Source of the DNA: Pseudanabaena sp. PCC 6802
Lineage (GTDB): Bacteria > Cyanobacteriota > Cyanobacteriia > Pseudanabaenales > Pseudanabaenaceae
NCBI RefSeq assembly: GCF_000332175.1
Contig: NZ_KB235914.1
Location: forward strand, 317,966-381,965
Direction: 5' to 3'
Length of the DNA: 64,000 bases
The notes beneath the pieces are model-generated. The model did not search any database and was not told the DNA's origin. It was given only the letters and a program-made list of their open reading frames with translations. The position numbers and the translations under genes were made by a program. This document shows, piece after piece, positions 17,219-24,921 of this stretch. Within the stretch, counting starts at the first letter, position 1, and every line of letters starts with the position of its first letter.

Positions 17219-17344
17219 CTAAAAAATGTAGGCTGTACTATTGCCGTGGCAACAAATGGTATCGATGCCATTGATATCGATACCAGCATTACGTAACAAT
17301 ACTGCCGCAGAGAGTGGCAATCCCTGGTCAAGCAACAGTTTCAT
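17219..17344 (-). pseudogene. Truncated DUF5615 toxin
   Basis: An ATG at 17344 opens a 41-residue frame, MKLLLDQGLPLSAAVLLRNAGID and onward, which is the typical start of a DUF5615 PIN-like toxin normally of about 110-120 residues. Homology ends near HGNSTA and the frame stops in the 12-bp repeat AAAAAATGTAGG. It overlaps the end of the intact DUF433 gene by 17 bases, as expected for the original toxin-antitoxin pair. The toxin is therefore broken, probably by the arrival of the neighbouring module. Confidence 0.7.
17221..17232. repeat. 12-bp direct repeat, right copy
   Basis: An exact second copy of AAAAAATGTAGG (first at 14550-14561). It sits at the point where the DUF5615 remnant loses homology. 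Confidence 0.5.
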
Positions 17345-17570
17345 AGCGATTGGGTAGCTCAATGATGCGATCGTCTAAGTAGGAAGAGGCAAAAATTAGG
17401 GATTGGCGAATATCCTCATCTTCTAATTCAGGAAACTCTCGATGTAATTCTTCGCGATCGCTATAGAGCGCTAGTAGCTCAATTACTCGACGAACAGTAA
17501 GGCGAAGGTTGCGAATGCAGGGTTGTCCATTCATGCGTTTCGGATTGCTCGTAATACGATCTAATTTCAT
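17328..17570 (-). CDS. DUF433 antitoxin beside a broken toxin
   Basis: The protein has 80 residues from the ATG at 17570. It shows RITSNPKRMNGQPCIRNLRLTVRRVIELLALY and EFPELEDEDIRQSLIFASSYL, a second DUF433 subtype distinct from the one at 13622. The toxin gene that should follow is cut short after about 38 codons, so this is an orphan antitoxin. It may persist because it silences a homologous toxin elsewhere, or simply because loss is harmless. Confidence 0.85.
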   Translation of the reverse strand: MKLDRITSNPKRMNGQPCIRNLRLTVRRVIELLALYSDREELHREFPELEDEDIRQSLIFASSYLDDRIIELPNRYETVA

Positions 17571-17613
17571 AAAGCCTAATTCCAATGTTTTACAATCATC
17601 TTAACACTTTGAG

Positions 17614-19272
17614 TTACAAGCCATCCATGGCGCTGAGGGCTTTACCCAAGCGCACAAGCCCCTGACAGCAGTCCATGCGATCGAGATGGACTTCAATGAA
17701 AGACAGGCGATCGCTATTTGCCAGAGCCTTATCCAAGGCTATCTCTAACTCCCCTTCCGTGCGTACTTCACAACTCCAACTATCACCAAATACTTCCGCT
17801 AGGCGATGATACTTCCAAGGTTGAATGTCGTTATAGGGACCTTCATGAATGACGCGCTCGACGGTGTAGCCGTCATTGTTAATTAAGAAAATAATGGGAT
17901 TTAGTCCGTACCTAATTATGGTTGATATCTCTTGACAGGTCATTTGAAACGCGCCATCCCCAATGAATGCAACTACGCGACGATCTGGAGACGCTAGTGC
18001 CGCTCCCAAACACGCAGGTGTAGCATAGCCAATTGAGGTGTAGAACGCTTGAGCGATGAAGTCATTGTTACTATGCATGACCAGATCGATAGTGGCAACG
18101 AGAGCATCGCCTGTCTCCGCGATCGCAATGGAATTATCTGCGAGGAAATGATTCATGCGCTCGTAAAAGCGGATATTGGATATTTTGCGCTCTGGTTCTG
18201 GAGTAAAACTGGCGGAGAGAAGCGAGGAGGCGGGTTTGATATCAAGCGATTCGTATGGCTTGTGCTGTAACTTTACCGTTAAGGCATCGACAAAATCCCC
18301 CAGACAGACAGGGCTGTAGTGATGGTATTTGATTCTGACCTTGTCGGAGTTAGCATTGATTAACTTGTTTTCATCCAGGTGAGCAGTAAAGCCACCTAAA
18401 TTCATATCCGACATCAGGGCACCCAAGCATAAAATACAGTCCGCTTCTTCCACTCGTTGCCTGACATAGTCGCGACTCAGCGCTCCGGCATAATTGCCAA
18501 TAAATTGGGGATGCATCTCAGAAATGATGGATTTGCCCAAAATTGTAGTAGCAATGGGATAGCCCGATCGCTCTAGCAATCGCGATAGTTTCGATTCGAT
18601 ATTAAATCGATGAAATTCGATCCCAGCAAAGATGACCGGACGCTCCGCCACTGATAGTAGCGATACGGCTTCTTCTACAGCTTCTTTGAGGGCGTGAGAG
18701 TTGCTGGTGGGAATGTCCGGGATATCTATCGAAACTAAAGGCATACAGGGTTGATGCACCATGTCCGCCGGGACTTCGATATATACGGGTCGTTTGTAAC
18801 GCAGACAAGCAGCGATCGCGCTGTCGATTTGGGCGGCTGCCTGGCTGGGGTTAGAGATCGTTACTGCAGCCACGGTGACGTTACTGAAAATGGCGTGTTG
18901 CAGTTTGTAATCGCCAGTGGTGTGATGCATGAGTAGGTGATGATGGCGCTGTGACGTGTGGGGCGCGCCACTAATGACGATGAGGGGCACCAATTCGGCG
19001 TAGGCTCCTACTACGGCATTCAGCAAACTCAGGCCACCCACATCGTAGGTAACGCAGACAGCCCCCACCCCATTTAGTCGGGCGTAAGCATCCGCTGCAT
19101 AGCCAGCATTGAGTTCGTTACAAGTACCGATTATTTGTAAGGAATTTTCCAGGAACACATCCATCAGCCCCAACACGTAGTCGCCAGGTATGCCAAAGAT
19201 ATGCTTAACCCCAACTGCAGCAAGACGCTGCGCTAAATATTCACCCACCGTTACCCCATGCACCTCAGACAT
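17614..19272 (-). CDS. ThDP-dependent 2-oxoacid decarboxylase (pyruvate/indolepyruvate decarboxylase family)
   Basis: The protein has 552 residues from the ATG at 19272, preceded by AGGAG at a good distance; an ATG six codons upstream lacks such a site. The thiamine diphosphate motif GDG...NND lies at residues 438-468, followed by GYTVERVIH, as in pyruvate and indolepyruvate decarboxylases. The activating glutamate is E53 and a histidine-rich loop (QRHHHLLMHH) corresponds to the paired histidines of the active site. It would convert a 2-oxoacid to an aldehyde and CO2. The substrate cannot be told from sequence: pyruvate, indolepyruvate and branched-chain oxoacids are all possible. The gene stands alone, divergent from psaE. 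Confidence 0.88.
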   Translation of the reverse strand: MSEVHGVTVGEYLAQRLAAVGVKHIFGIPGDYVLGLMDVFLENSLQIIGTCNELNAGYAADAYARLNGVGAVCVTYDVGGLSLLNAVVGAYAELVPLIVISGAPHTSQRHHHLLMHHTTGDYKLQHAIFSNVTVAAVTISNPSQAAAQIDSAIAACLRYKRPVYIEVPADMVHQPCMPLVSIDIPDIPTSNSHALKEAVEEAVSLLSVAERPVIFAGIEFHRFNIESKLSRLLERSGYPIATTILGKSIISEMHPQFIGNYAGALSRDYVRQRVEEADCILCLGALMSDMNLGGFTAHLDENKLINANSDKVRIKYHHYSPVCLGDFVDALTVKLQHKPYESLDIKPASSLLSASFTPEPERKISNIRFYERMNHFLADNSIAIAETGDALVATIDLVMHSNNDFIAQAFYTSIGYATPACLGAALASPDRRVVAFIGDGAFQMTCQEISTIIRYGLNPIIFLINNDGYTVERVIHEGPYNDIQPWKYHRLAEVFGDSWSCEVRTEGELEIALDKALANSDRLSFIEVHLDRMDCCQGLVRLGKALSAMDGL

Positions 19273-19494
19273 AAGTAACCGCTCCTGCATTAGTTTGAGT
19301 AAATCTATGCCTCGATCTTAGCTAGATTCATCGTGGGTTGGGCATTTGAGCTAGTTCAACCCATAGGTTTTTGGTCGTTTCATACACAAAACTTAATGAA
19401 TAAAAAATAGACAGCAGCGATCGCGGCACAGTAACCTAGAGTTCATTAATTGTAATTTTGCATAAATTATCCATAAACAAACAAAGGAAAGCTT

Positions 19495-19686
19495 ATGGCA
19501 ATTCAACGCGGATCTAAGGTTCGTATTTTGCGGAAAGAATCCTACTGGTACCGCGATGTTGGTACCGTGGCCTCCGTAGACAAAAGCGGCATTATCTATC
19601 CCGTAATCGTACGCTTTGACAAAGTCAACTATTCCAACGTTGCCACTAACAACTTCGCCATTGACGAAGTTGAAGAGGTAAGCTAA
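19495..19686 (+). CDS. psaE: Photosystem I reaction centre subunit IV
   Basis: The protein has 63 residues with an ATG at 19495 behind AAAGGAAAGC. It begins [19 protein letters not shown] and contains GTVASVD...YPVIVRF and [10 protein letters not shown], the conserved SH3-like core of PsaE. The subunit sits on the stromal/cytoplasmic face of photosystem I and supports ferredoxin docking and cyclic electron flow. mutM follows after 52 bp in the same direction, a familiar cyanobacterial neighbourhood. This gene fixes the organism as an oxygenic phototroph. Confidence 0.97.
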   Translation: MAIQRGSKVRILRKESYWYRDVGTVASVDKSGIIYPVIVRFDKVNYSNVATNNFAIDEVEEVS

Positions 19687-19738
19687 GGGGTTCGCGCATA
19701 GATGGCTGAATTTAGACTTCTAAATTATATAGCTACCT

Positions 19739-20581
19739 ATGCCTGAGTTACCTGAGGTTGAAACGATTCGGATCGGACTAGATCGAACAACAATTGGCCG
19801 ACAAATCGAAGGTGGAGAAGTATTGTTGCCCCGCACGATCGCCCACCCCGAAGAGTCGGCTAATTTTGTGTCTGCGCTCACCGGCCAGGCATTTGTGGAA
19901 TGGCAGCGGCGCGGTAAGTATTTACTGGCAAAACTAAGCGATCGCAGCTATCTAGGCGTACACCTGCGCATGACAGGTCGCATGTTATGGCTAGATCGGA
20001 GCGCGCCAGTCCACAAGCACACGCGCGTAAGGCTATTTTGCGGCGATTGGGAATTGCGATTTGACGATCAGCGCACGTTCGGACAAATGTGGTGGGTGCC
20101 GCCCAGGACGAAAGTAGAAAAGATTATTACAGGTTTGCAAAGTTTGGGGGTCGAACCGTTTGACCCAAAATTTACCCCCGCTTATTTAGCTGCAAAATTG
20201 AGCAAGAGCGAGCGTCCCATTAAAAACGCTTTACTCGATCAGGCGATCGTGGCAGGTATCGGCAATATTTACGCCGACGAGTCTCTGTTTCTCAGCAATA
20301 TTCATCCACAGTACCCAGCGCGACAGTTACAAGCTACTCAGATCGCGGCACTGCATGCTGCGATTATCAAGGTATTAAGCGATGGCATCACGAATGGCGG
20401 CAGCACGTTTAGCAACTTCCAGGATGTCACGGGCAGTAAAGGGAACTATATCGATATGGCATGGGTATTTCGTCGTACTGACCAGGCTTGTAAGGTATGC
20501 GGCACGGCGATCGCGCGGATTAAATTAGCGGGGCGATCGTCGCATTTTTGTCCCCACTGTCAACCGCAATTTCTTCCCTAG
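19739..20581 (+). CDS. mutM: Formamidopyrimidine-DNA glycosylase
   Basis: The protein has 280 residues. It opens MPELPEVETI, with the catalytic N-terminal proline and adjacent glutamate. A lysine in RRGKYLL, the helix-two-turn-helix NALLDQAIVAGIGNIYADE and the C-terminal zinc finger (CKVCG...CPHC) are all intact. The enzyme removes 8-oxoguanine and other oxidised purines from DNA and nicks the strand. In a phototroph it protects against reactive oxygen. Length and motifs are complete. Confidence 0.97.
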   Translation: MPELPEVETIRIGLDRTTIGRQIEGGEVLLPRTIAHPEESANFVSALTGQAFVEWQRRGKYLLAKLSDRSYLGVHLRMTGRMLWLDRSAPVHKHTRVRLFCGDWELRFDDQRTFGQMWWVPPRTKVEKIITGLQSLGVEPFDPKFTPAYLAAKLSKSERPIKNALLDQAIVAGIGNIYADESLFLSNIHPQYPARQLQATQIAALHAAIIKVLSDGITNGGSTFSNFQDVTGSKGNYIDMAWVFRRTDQACKVCGTAIARIKLAGRSSHFCPHCQPQFLP

Positions 20582-20594
20582 ATCGATCCTCGAA

Positions 20595-21011
20595 CTATTT
20601 TCTTCCGCGCTTTCTATTGGAAAGCTTTGCCAAAGTTGCTCTCCACAAAATAGAGAAAAATGCTGCCGACATAACTGACATAGCTATGAAAAATATAAAA
20701 TAAACAGCAAAAGATATCCAAGCACCTGACGTAAAAGCTACGACTATAGCAACAACTGCTCCGTAAGCATATATCCATGCTAGACTACCAAAACATATCC
20801 AAGCCAAAATCAAAACCCACCATGGGAATCGACCTCTAACCAAACCTCTAAACACTCGACCTATAAGCTCGATCTGGCCTATGGGTTCGTAGCCAGATGG
20901 AACTCTATCGTATTCTACTGGTCTAGAATTGGGAGGGACTTCATTGGAAGGTTTGCCTTTATCCAGATCGTAGTCTGGTAGGAGCCGATCAGAATCATCT
21001 CTTCTGGTCAT
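20595..21011 (-). CDS. Predicted membrane protein
   Basis: The protein has 138 residues with an ATG at 21011 behind a strong GGAGG. The first 55 residues are polar and proline-rich. Two or three hydrophobic segments follow: FPWWVLILAWICFGSLAWIYAYGAVVAIVVAF and WISFAVYFIFFIAMSVMSAAFF. The C-terminus is basic. I do not recognise a family. It lies between mutM (convergent) and the RNA methyltransferase gene without clear operon partners. Confidence 0.65.
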   Translation of the reverse strand: MTRRDDSDRLLPDYDLDKGKPSNEVPPNSRPVEYDRVPSGYEPIGQIELIGRVFRGLVRGRFPWWVLILAWICFGSLAWIYAYGAVVAIVVAFTSGAWISFAVYFIFFIAMSVMSAAFFSILWRATLAKLSNRKRGRK

Positions 21012-21125
21012 TTGCGCCTCCAGGATATTAGATACCTGACTTAAAGATTATAGCCGCAGTTTAGCCTTGGTGTATTGACGCTGTCAATGGATGCGTTAGC
21101 GATTTGCGTAACGCATCCTAGGCAG

Positions 21126-21929
21126 CTAAACTACTAATCTCGATCGATACATTTCGTACATCATCAAGCTGCCCGCGATCGCTAAGTTCAGTGAGTCTGC
21201 CGTACCCACCATTGGAATTCGCACGAGTTGCTGGCAAAACTGGCGCTGCGCTTGAGTTAAACCTCGCCGCTCTTCTCCTAGAAAGAGTAAAGTAGGATGC
21301 GGATACTGTAACTGATGCATATCCATCGTGCCATCGGGCGAAGCGCCGATTACGGCGCACTGGTGCCGCTCTCCCCATGCCTGCAAAGTTGAAAGATTCG
21401 TACGTACGAACACCTGTCGAAATACGGCACCCATCGATGCTCGTACCACATCCAGCGCAAAGGGATCTATGCGATTTCCAATCAGGATAAATCCCGCTCC
21501 TCCAAATGCCTCGGAAGTGCGGATCAAAGTGCCTAAATTACCAGGCGATCGCACTGTTTCCAGAACCACCCAGCACAAGCCAGATTGTGGCGAGATTTCC
21601 GCTAGCCTTGACCAGGGCTGGATCGCGATCGCGGCAATTCCCGAAGCCCGCTCTGCTCTGGACATTTGGCGAAATTGTTCGGGTGTCAGAGGTAGGCAAG
21701 GTACGCCGGAACGTCGCGCTTGTCGCACCTGCTTTCTGGCGATTGGTGCCGTCAGCAGCTTTTCGCTATACAAAATTTGAGATATCTTTAAGTGATTGTC
21801 GATCGCCCAGATGAAGTTCCGTACACCTTCAATATAGAACGATTGACTGGCATCGCGGTAAGCGCGATCGCATTGTAGTTTTTGAATTTCAGCTAATAGA
21901 TCGTTTCGAGAAGTTTTTTCATGAATCAT
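21126..21929 (-). CDS. TrmH/SpoU-family RNA 2'-O-methyltransferase
   Basis: I chose the ATG at 21929 (267 residues); the frame reaches 22064 only through a TTG. All three SpoU motifs are present: ETVRSPGNLGTLIRTSEAFG, FLGEERRGLT and IPMVGTADSLNLAIAG. An N-terminal substrate-binding part (YIEGVRNF...) precedes them. Members methylate ribose in rRNA or tRNA with S-adenosylmethionine; the target here is unknown. A perfect AAGGAGG abuts the ATG with no spacer and would fit better an out-of-frame ATG seven bases on, so the true start deserves a check. Confidence 0.88.
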   Translation of the reverse strand: MIHEKTSRNDLLAEIQKLQCDRAYRDASQSFYIEGVRNFIWAIDNHLKISQILYSEKLLTAPIARKQVRQARRSGVPCLPLTPEQFRQMSRAERASGIAAIAIQPWSRLAEISPQSGLCWVVLETVRSPGNLGTLIRTSEAFGGAGFILIGNRIDPFALDVVRASMGAVFRQVFVRTNLSTLQAWGERHQCAVIGASPDGTMDMHQLQYPHPTLLFLGEERRGLTQAQRQFCQQLVRIPMVGTADSLNLAIAGSLMMYEMYRSRLVV

Positions 21930-22052
21930 CCTCCTTGCGAGCAACCTGGCTCGCAGCGTATTGGACACGCACACGATCCTAGCACGTCCAAGATCTCGTG
22001 CGCTTAGAGGTAATGCTAAAATTGGGGCATTAAGTTTCACCAAAGATTCTCT

Positions 22053-22667
22053 ATGAGTTTTCAACTACTAGAAAAATCTCAAATTCAGCCGATCGCAGAG
22101 CAGCGGGTAGTCCTTGAGGGCGTAAGCTGGCAGCAATACGAATCCCTGTTGGCAACCTTAGGAGATGAATTTCCAGGCTTAAGATTGTCCTACCTAGAAG
22201 GTACATTAGAAATCATGACTACTTCTGCCGAGCATGAAGAATTAAAAACCATCATAGCTATGTTGATGGAAACCTACTTTCAAGTAACACGCACGCGGTT
22301 TCATGGCATAGGAGCGGCAACGTTTCGCAAGGTTGCGAAGCAAAGAGGTTTAGAGCCTGATGAATGCTACTGTTTGGCGCAGAAAAAGGAATTCCCAGAT
22401 ATCGCGATCGAAGTAGTTTTGAGTAGCGGCTCTGTGGATAAACTGGAAATTTACCGAGGGCTAGAAGTACCAGAGGTATGGTTTTGGCAGAATGGTCGAT
22501 TTGCGATTTATCACCTGCGATCGCACGGTTATGAATTAGTCAACCAGAGCGAGCTTTTACCAGATTTAGATCTGGCTTTGCTATCTAGCTACGTCAGACC
22601 AGCTGAGCAATTTGATGCTGTAATGGAATATCGCACCGCACTCCAAACTAGCCAAACTGATGGCTGA
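22053..22667 (+). CDS. Uma2-family putative endonuclease (1)
   Basis: The protein has 204 residues with an ATG at 22053. The Uma2 (DUF820) core is visible: SYLEGTLEIMT, then EFPDIAIEVVLSSGSVDKLEIYRGLEVPEVWFW, which holds the D/E...E residues of the PD-(D/E)XK fold. Five members occur in this window. Their activity in the cell is not established; a nuclease role is inferred from the fold. It runs into the oppositely oriented LOG-like gene, overlapping it by 20 bases at the 3' ends. Confidence 0.85.
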   Translation: MSFQLLEKSQIQPIAEQRVVLEGVSWQQYESLLATLGDEFPGLRLSYLEGTLEIMTTSAEHEELKTIIAMLMETYFQVTRTRFHGIGAATFRKVAKQRGLEPDECYCLAQKKEFPDIAIEVVLSSGSVDKLEIYRGLEVPEVWFWQNGRFAIYHLRSHGYELVNQSELLPDLDLALLSSYVRPAEQFDAVMEYRTALQTSQTDG

Positions 22668-23148
22668 GAAAGGCTTTTGTCAGTGAGATTGCCTGCTCTG
22701 GACTGGAAGCGATCGCTACATCCCCCGCACCCAGCTTTTGCCAAAAGTCATTGCCGTCACCAGTTTCGTTAAGCAAAATTACTTTTTTCCCAGCTCTGAG
22801 GGCGAGGGCAACCTCCGATGCCGTACCCGCGCTCATCCCACACGCAATTACCACATCGCTGGACAGCACGTTGATATTATTGCGGGCGCTACCCATGCCC
22901 GTGACAATCGCAAGATCGATGTTCTCAGACATCCCTCGGCGATCGGCTCCAGGTAAAATCCCAATCGTAAACCCACCGGCTGACTTTGCTCCTTCATTCA
23001 CCGCTGCCATCACGCCTAGATTTAGCCCACCAGATAAGATCGCCCATTGTTCCTGCGCGATTAACTTCCCTAGCTCGTAGGCATGGCACAGATCGGCTTC
23101 AGTGGCACTCGCGCCCGGGCCCATCACCCCGATCGTAATTTTAGGCAT
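22648..23148 (-). CDS. TIGR00725-type LOG/SLOG-fold protein
   Basis: The protein has 166 residues with an ATG at 23148. It shows the Rossmann-like pattern of the LOG/molybdopterin carrier superfamily: ITIGVMGPGASA at the start, LSGGLNLGVMAAVNEGAKSAGG in the middle, then ACGMSAGTASEVALALRAGKKVILL. This combination is typical of TIGR00725 proteins. A nucleotide- or cofactor-binding role is likely; the specific ligand is unknown. Confidence 0.85.
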   Translation of the reverse strand: MPKITIGVMGPGASATEADLCHAYELGKLIAQEQWAILSGGLNLGVMAAVNEGAKSAGGFTIGILPGADRRGMSENIDLAIVTGMGSARNNINVLSSDVVIACGMSAGTASEVALALRAGKKVILLNETGDGNDFWQKLGAGDVAIASSPEQAISLTKAFLSHQFG

Positions 23149-23294
23149 AGCATTGATTATGTTTGATGTGCTTAGTGCATAAGGGTTTTAGAAGCTATTA
23201 GCTGTTAGCTAAATAGCTACTCAACTGCGTATTTATGACTATTAGGATGCTAGTATGTTAAAGAATAGCAATATTAGTTAACAAAAGATTAATT

Positions 23295-23507
23295 ATGCCA
23301 CGCTCTGCTTTTACCAAAAACGAACAAGGAATCATGAACAACTGGGCGATCGAGCCTAAGATGTATGTCGATCAGGGAGAAGAGCGGTTTGGCCTGACCG
23401 AATATGCGGAAGTAGTTAACGGTCGCCTAGCAATGGTAGGCATAGTTGGCTTGATTGTATTGGAATTTATTACAGGCAAAGGTTTTTTAGCTCTGCTCGG
23501 TTTCTAA
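23295..23507 (+). CDS. High-light-inducible one-helix protein (HLIP)
   Basis: The protein has 70 residues with an ATG at 23295. It carries the chlorophyll-binding motif EVVNGRLAMVGIVGL in a single membrane helix, the hallmark of HLIP/Scp proteins. These sit in the thylakoid membrane, bind chlorophyll and carotenoid, and protect photosystem assembly under excess light. The promoter region (23160-23290) is AT-rich, but I could not place a definite HLR1 site. Confidence 0.95.
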   Translation: MPRSAFTKNEQGIMNNWAIEPKMYVDQGEERFGLTEYAEVVNGRLAMVGIVGLIVLEFITGKGFLALLGF

Positions 23508-23647
23508 ATTTGGCAGTGGCACTGATGCCATGGAAATCTTCTTAGATGTTTTGGTGCTGCTCTGAGTTTCGAGACTAGAATAGTTGAGATCGCCTTAAGG
23601 TATAGATCTGCAAACTTTTCTAGGGGGCTGCAACGCCAAGCACGAAC

Positions 23648-24355
23648 ATGAGCGACCAAATTCAAGACCGACCGATTAGCCGCGTGGGTAGATCGCCCTG
23701 GCGCAATTTATCGCTAGTTGCCACTGGTGGGTTTATTGCCGTTCTGACATTTTCTCTAGTCGGTCTGTGGCGCGTGGGCGATCGCTTTTTTGCCGAGATG
23801 GCATCGATGTTTAGCTTCAAAATATCCTCGGCGGAAGTAGATTTGCGCCCGATCGTAATCCAGCAAATACGCGGGGCTAGCGAGCTAACCACGTCGATCT
23901 TCGTGATGGAAACAGTGGTGCCTACTCGTCAAAGTTTGCTTTTGGGTAGCGTACCGCTAGGAACGACAAAGCTGCTCTATATCGCACATGGCGAGGTGAG
24001 AGCGGGGGTAGATTTGAGCGCGATCGCGCCGCAAGACGTAACCGTAACTCCGAACAGCATTACGATCGCCCTGCCACCGCCTAAAATTTTAGACAGCAAG
24101 ATCGATGTCAAGCGCTCCAGCGTGTACGAGTACGATCGCGGCTTTTTAGGTCTAGGGCCGGATGTGGGTCCCAATTTACAGACCCTTGCCCAGCAAGAAA
24201 CCCTTCGTCGGATTGAGAAAGCTGCTTGCGATAACGGCATTTTGACTGCAGCAAATCAAAGAGCAGAGCTTGTGGTGAGTCAGTTAGTAAAGCTAACAGG
24301 TGATGCTAAAGTCACGGTCAAAACGCAAGCACCCACGGCGGGGTCATGTTCCTGA
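23648..24355 (+). CDS. DUF4230 membrane-anchored protein
   Basis: The protein has 235 residues with an ATG at 23648. A single membrane anchor lies at residues 21-43 (LSLVATGGFIAVLTFSLVGLW). The exposed part has the DUF4230 pattern: IRGASELTTSIFVMETVV, GTTKLLYIAHGEVRAGVDLS, then SITIALPPPKILDSKIDVKRS. The family is widespread in bacteria without a known role. It precedes the bacterioferritin-like gene by 72 bp. Confidence 0.85.
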   Translation: MSDQIQDRPISRVGRSPWRNLSLVATGGFIAVLTFSLVGLWRVGDRFFAEMASMFSFKISSAEVDLRPIVIQQIRGASELTTSIFVMETVVPTRQSLLLGSVPLGTTKLLYIAHGEVRAGVDLSAIAPQDVTVTPNSITIALPPPKILDSKIDVKRSSVYEYDRGFLGLGPDVGPNLQTLAQQETLRRIEKAACDNGILTAANQRAELVVSQLVKLTGDAKVTVKTQAPTAGSCS

Positions 24356-24427
24356 GGATATAGTCGCTAGGCGGGAACGCAACCAGCTAAAATAGCTTTT
24401 GTAGTCTTAAGTTTCTAAATTACGGGC

Positions 24428-24865
24428 ATGAAAGACCTCGATCTCGAAAAAACAATTGACAAGCTCAATGAGATTATGGAGTTCGAGTTGTCGGGGGTAG
24501 TGCGCTACACGCATTATTCCTTGATGATTACTGGCCCTAATCGCATTCCCATCGTCACTTTTTTTAAAGCGCAGGCAAACGAGTCTTTACTCCATGCTCA
24601 GCTAGTTGGCGAAATTCTCACTGGTCTTGAGGGGCATCCCAGCCTCCGCATAACCCCTCTCGAAGAAACTAATACCCACTCTGTCAAGGCGATTTTGTCT
24701 GAGAGCTTATATCACGAGCGTCAGGCAGTACGTTTTTACAAAGAATTACTAGAAATCGTCCAGGATCGCAGTGTTTATCTCGAAGAGTTTGCCCGCAGCA
24801 TGATCGGTAAAGAAGAGTTGCATAACCTGGAACTAAGGAAAATGCTCCGGGATTTTGGGGGCTGA
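24428..24865 (+). CDS. Bacterioferritin-like diiron protein
   Basis: The protein has 145 residues, a four-helix bundle of the ferritin superfamily. Potential iron ligands appear as E near residue 18 (IMEFELSGVVRYTHY), the E..H pair in ANESLLHAQ, the E...E/H pattern in SESLYHERQAVRFY, and KEELHNLEL near the end. It lacks the methionine haem ligand in an obvious position. Storage or detoxification of iron is the likely role. It lies 56 bp before gltX. Confidence 0.85.
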   Translation: MKDLDLEKTIDKLNEIMEFELSGVVRYTHYSLMITGPNRIPIVTFFKAQANESLLHAQLVGEILTGLEGHPSLRITPLEETNTHSVKAILSESLYHERQAVRFYKELLEIVQDRSVYLEEFARSMIGKEELHNLELRKMLRDFGG

Positions 24866-24921
24866 ACCGAACTTTAGCCACCAAAATAACTTAATTCGTC
24901 CACAACTAAGAAATTAAACTA

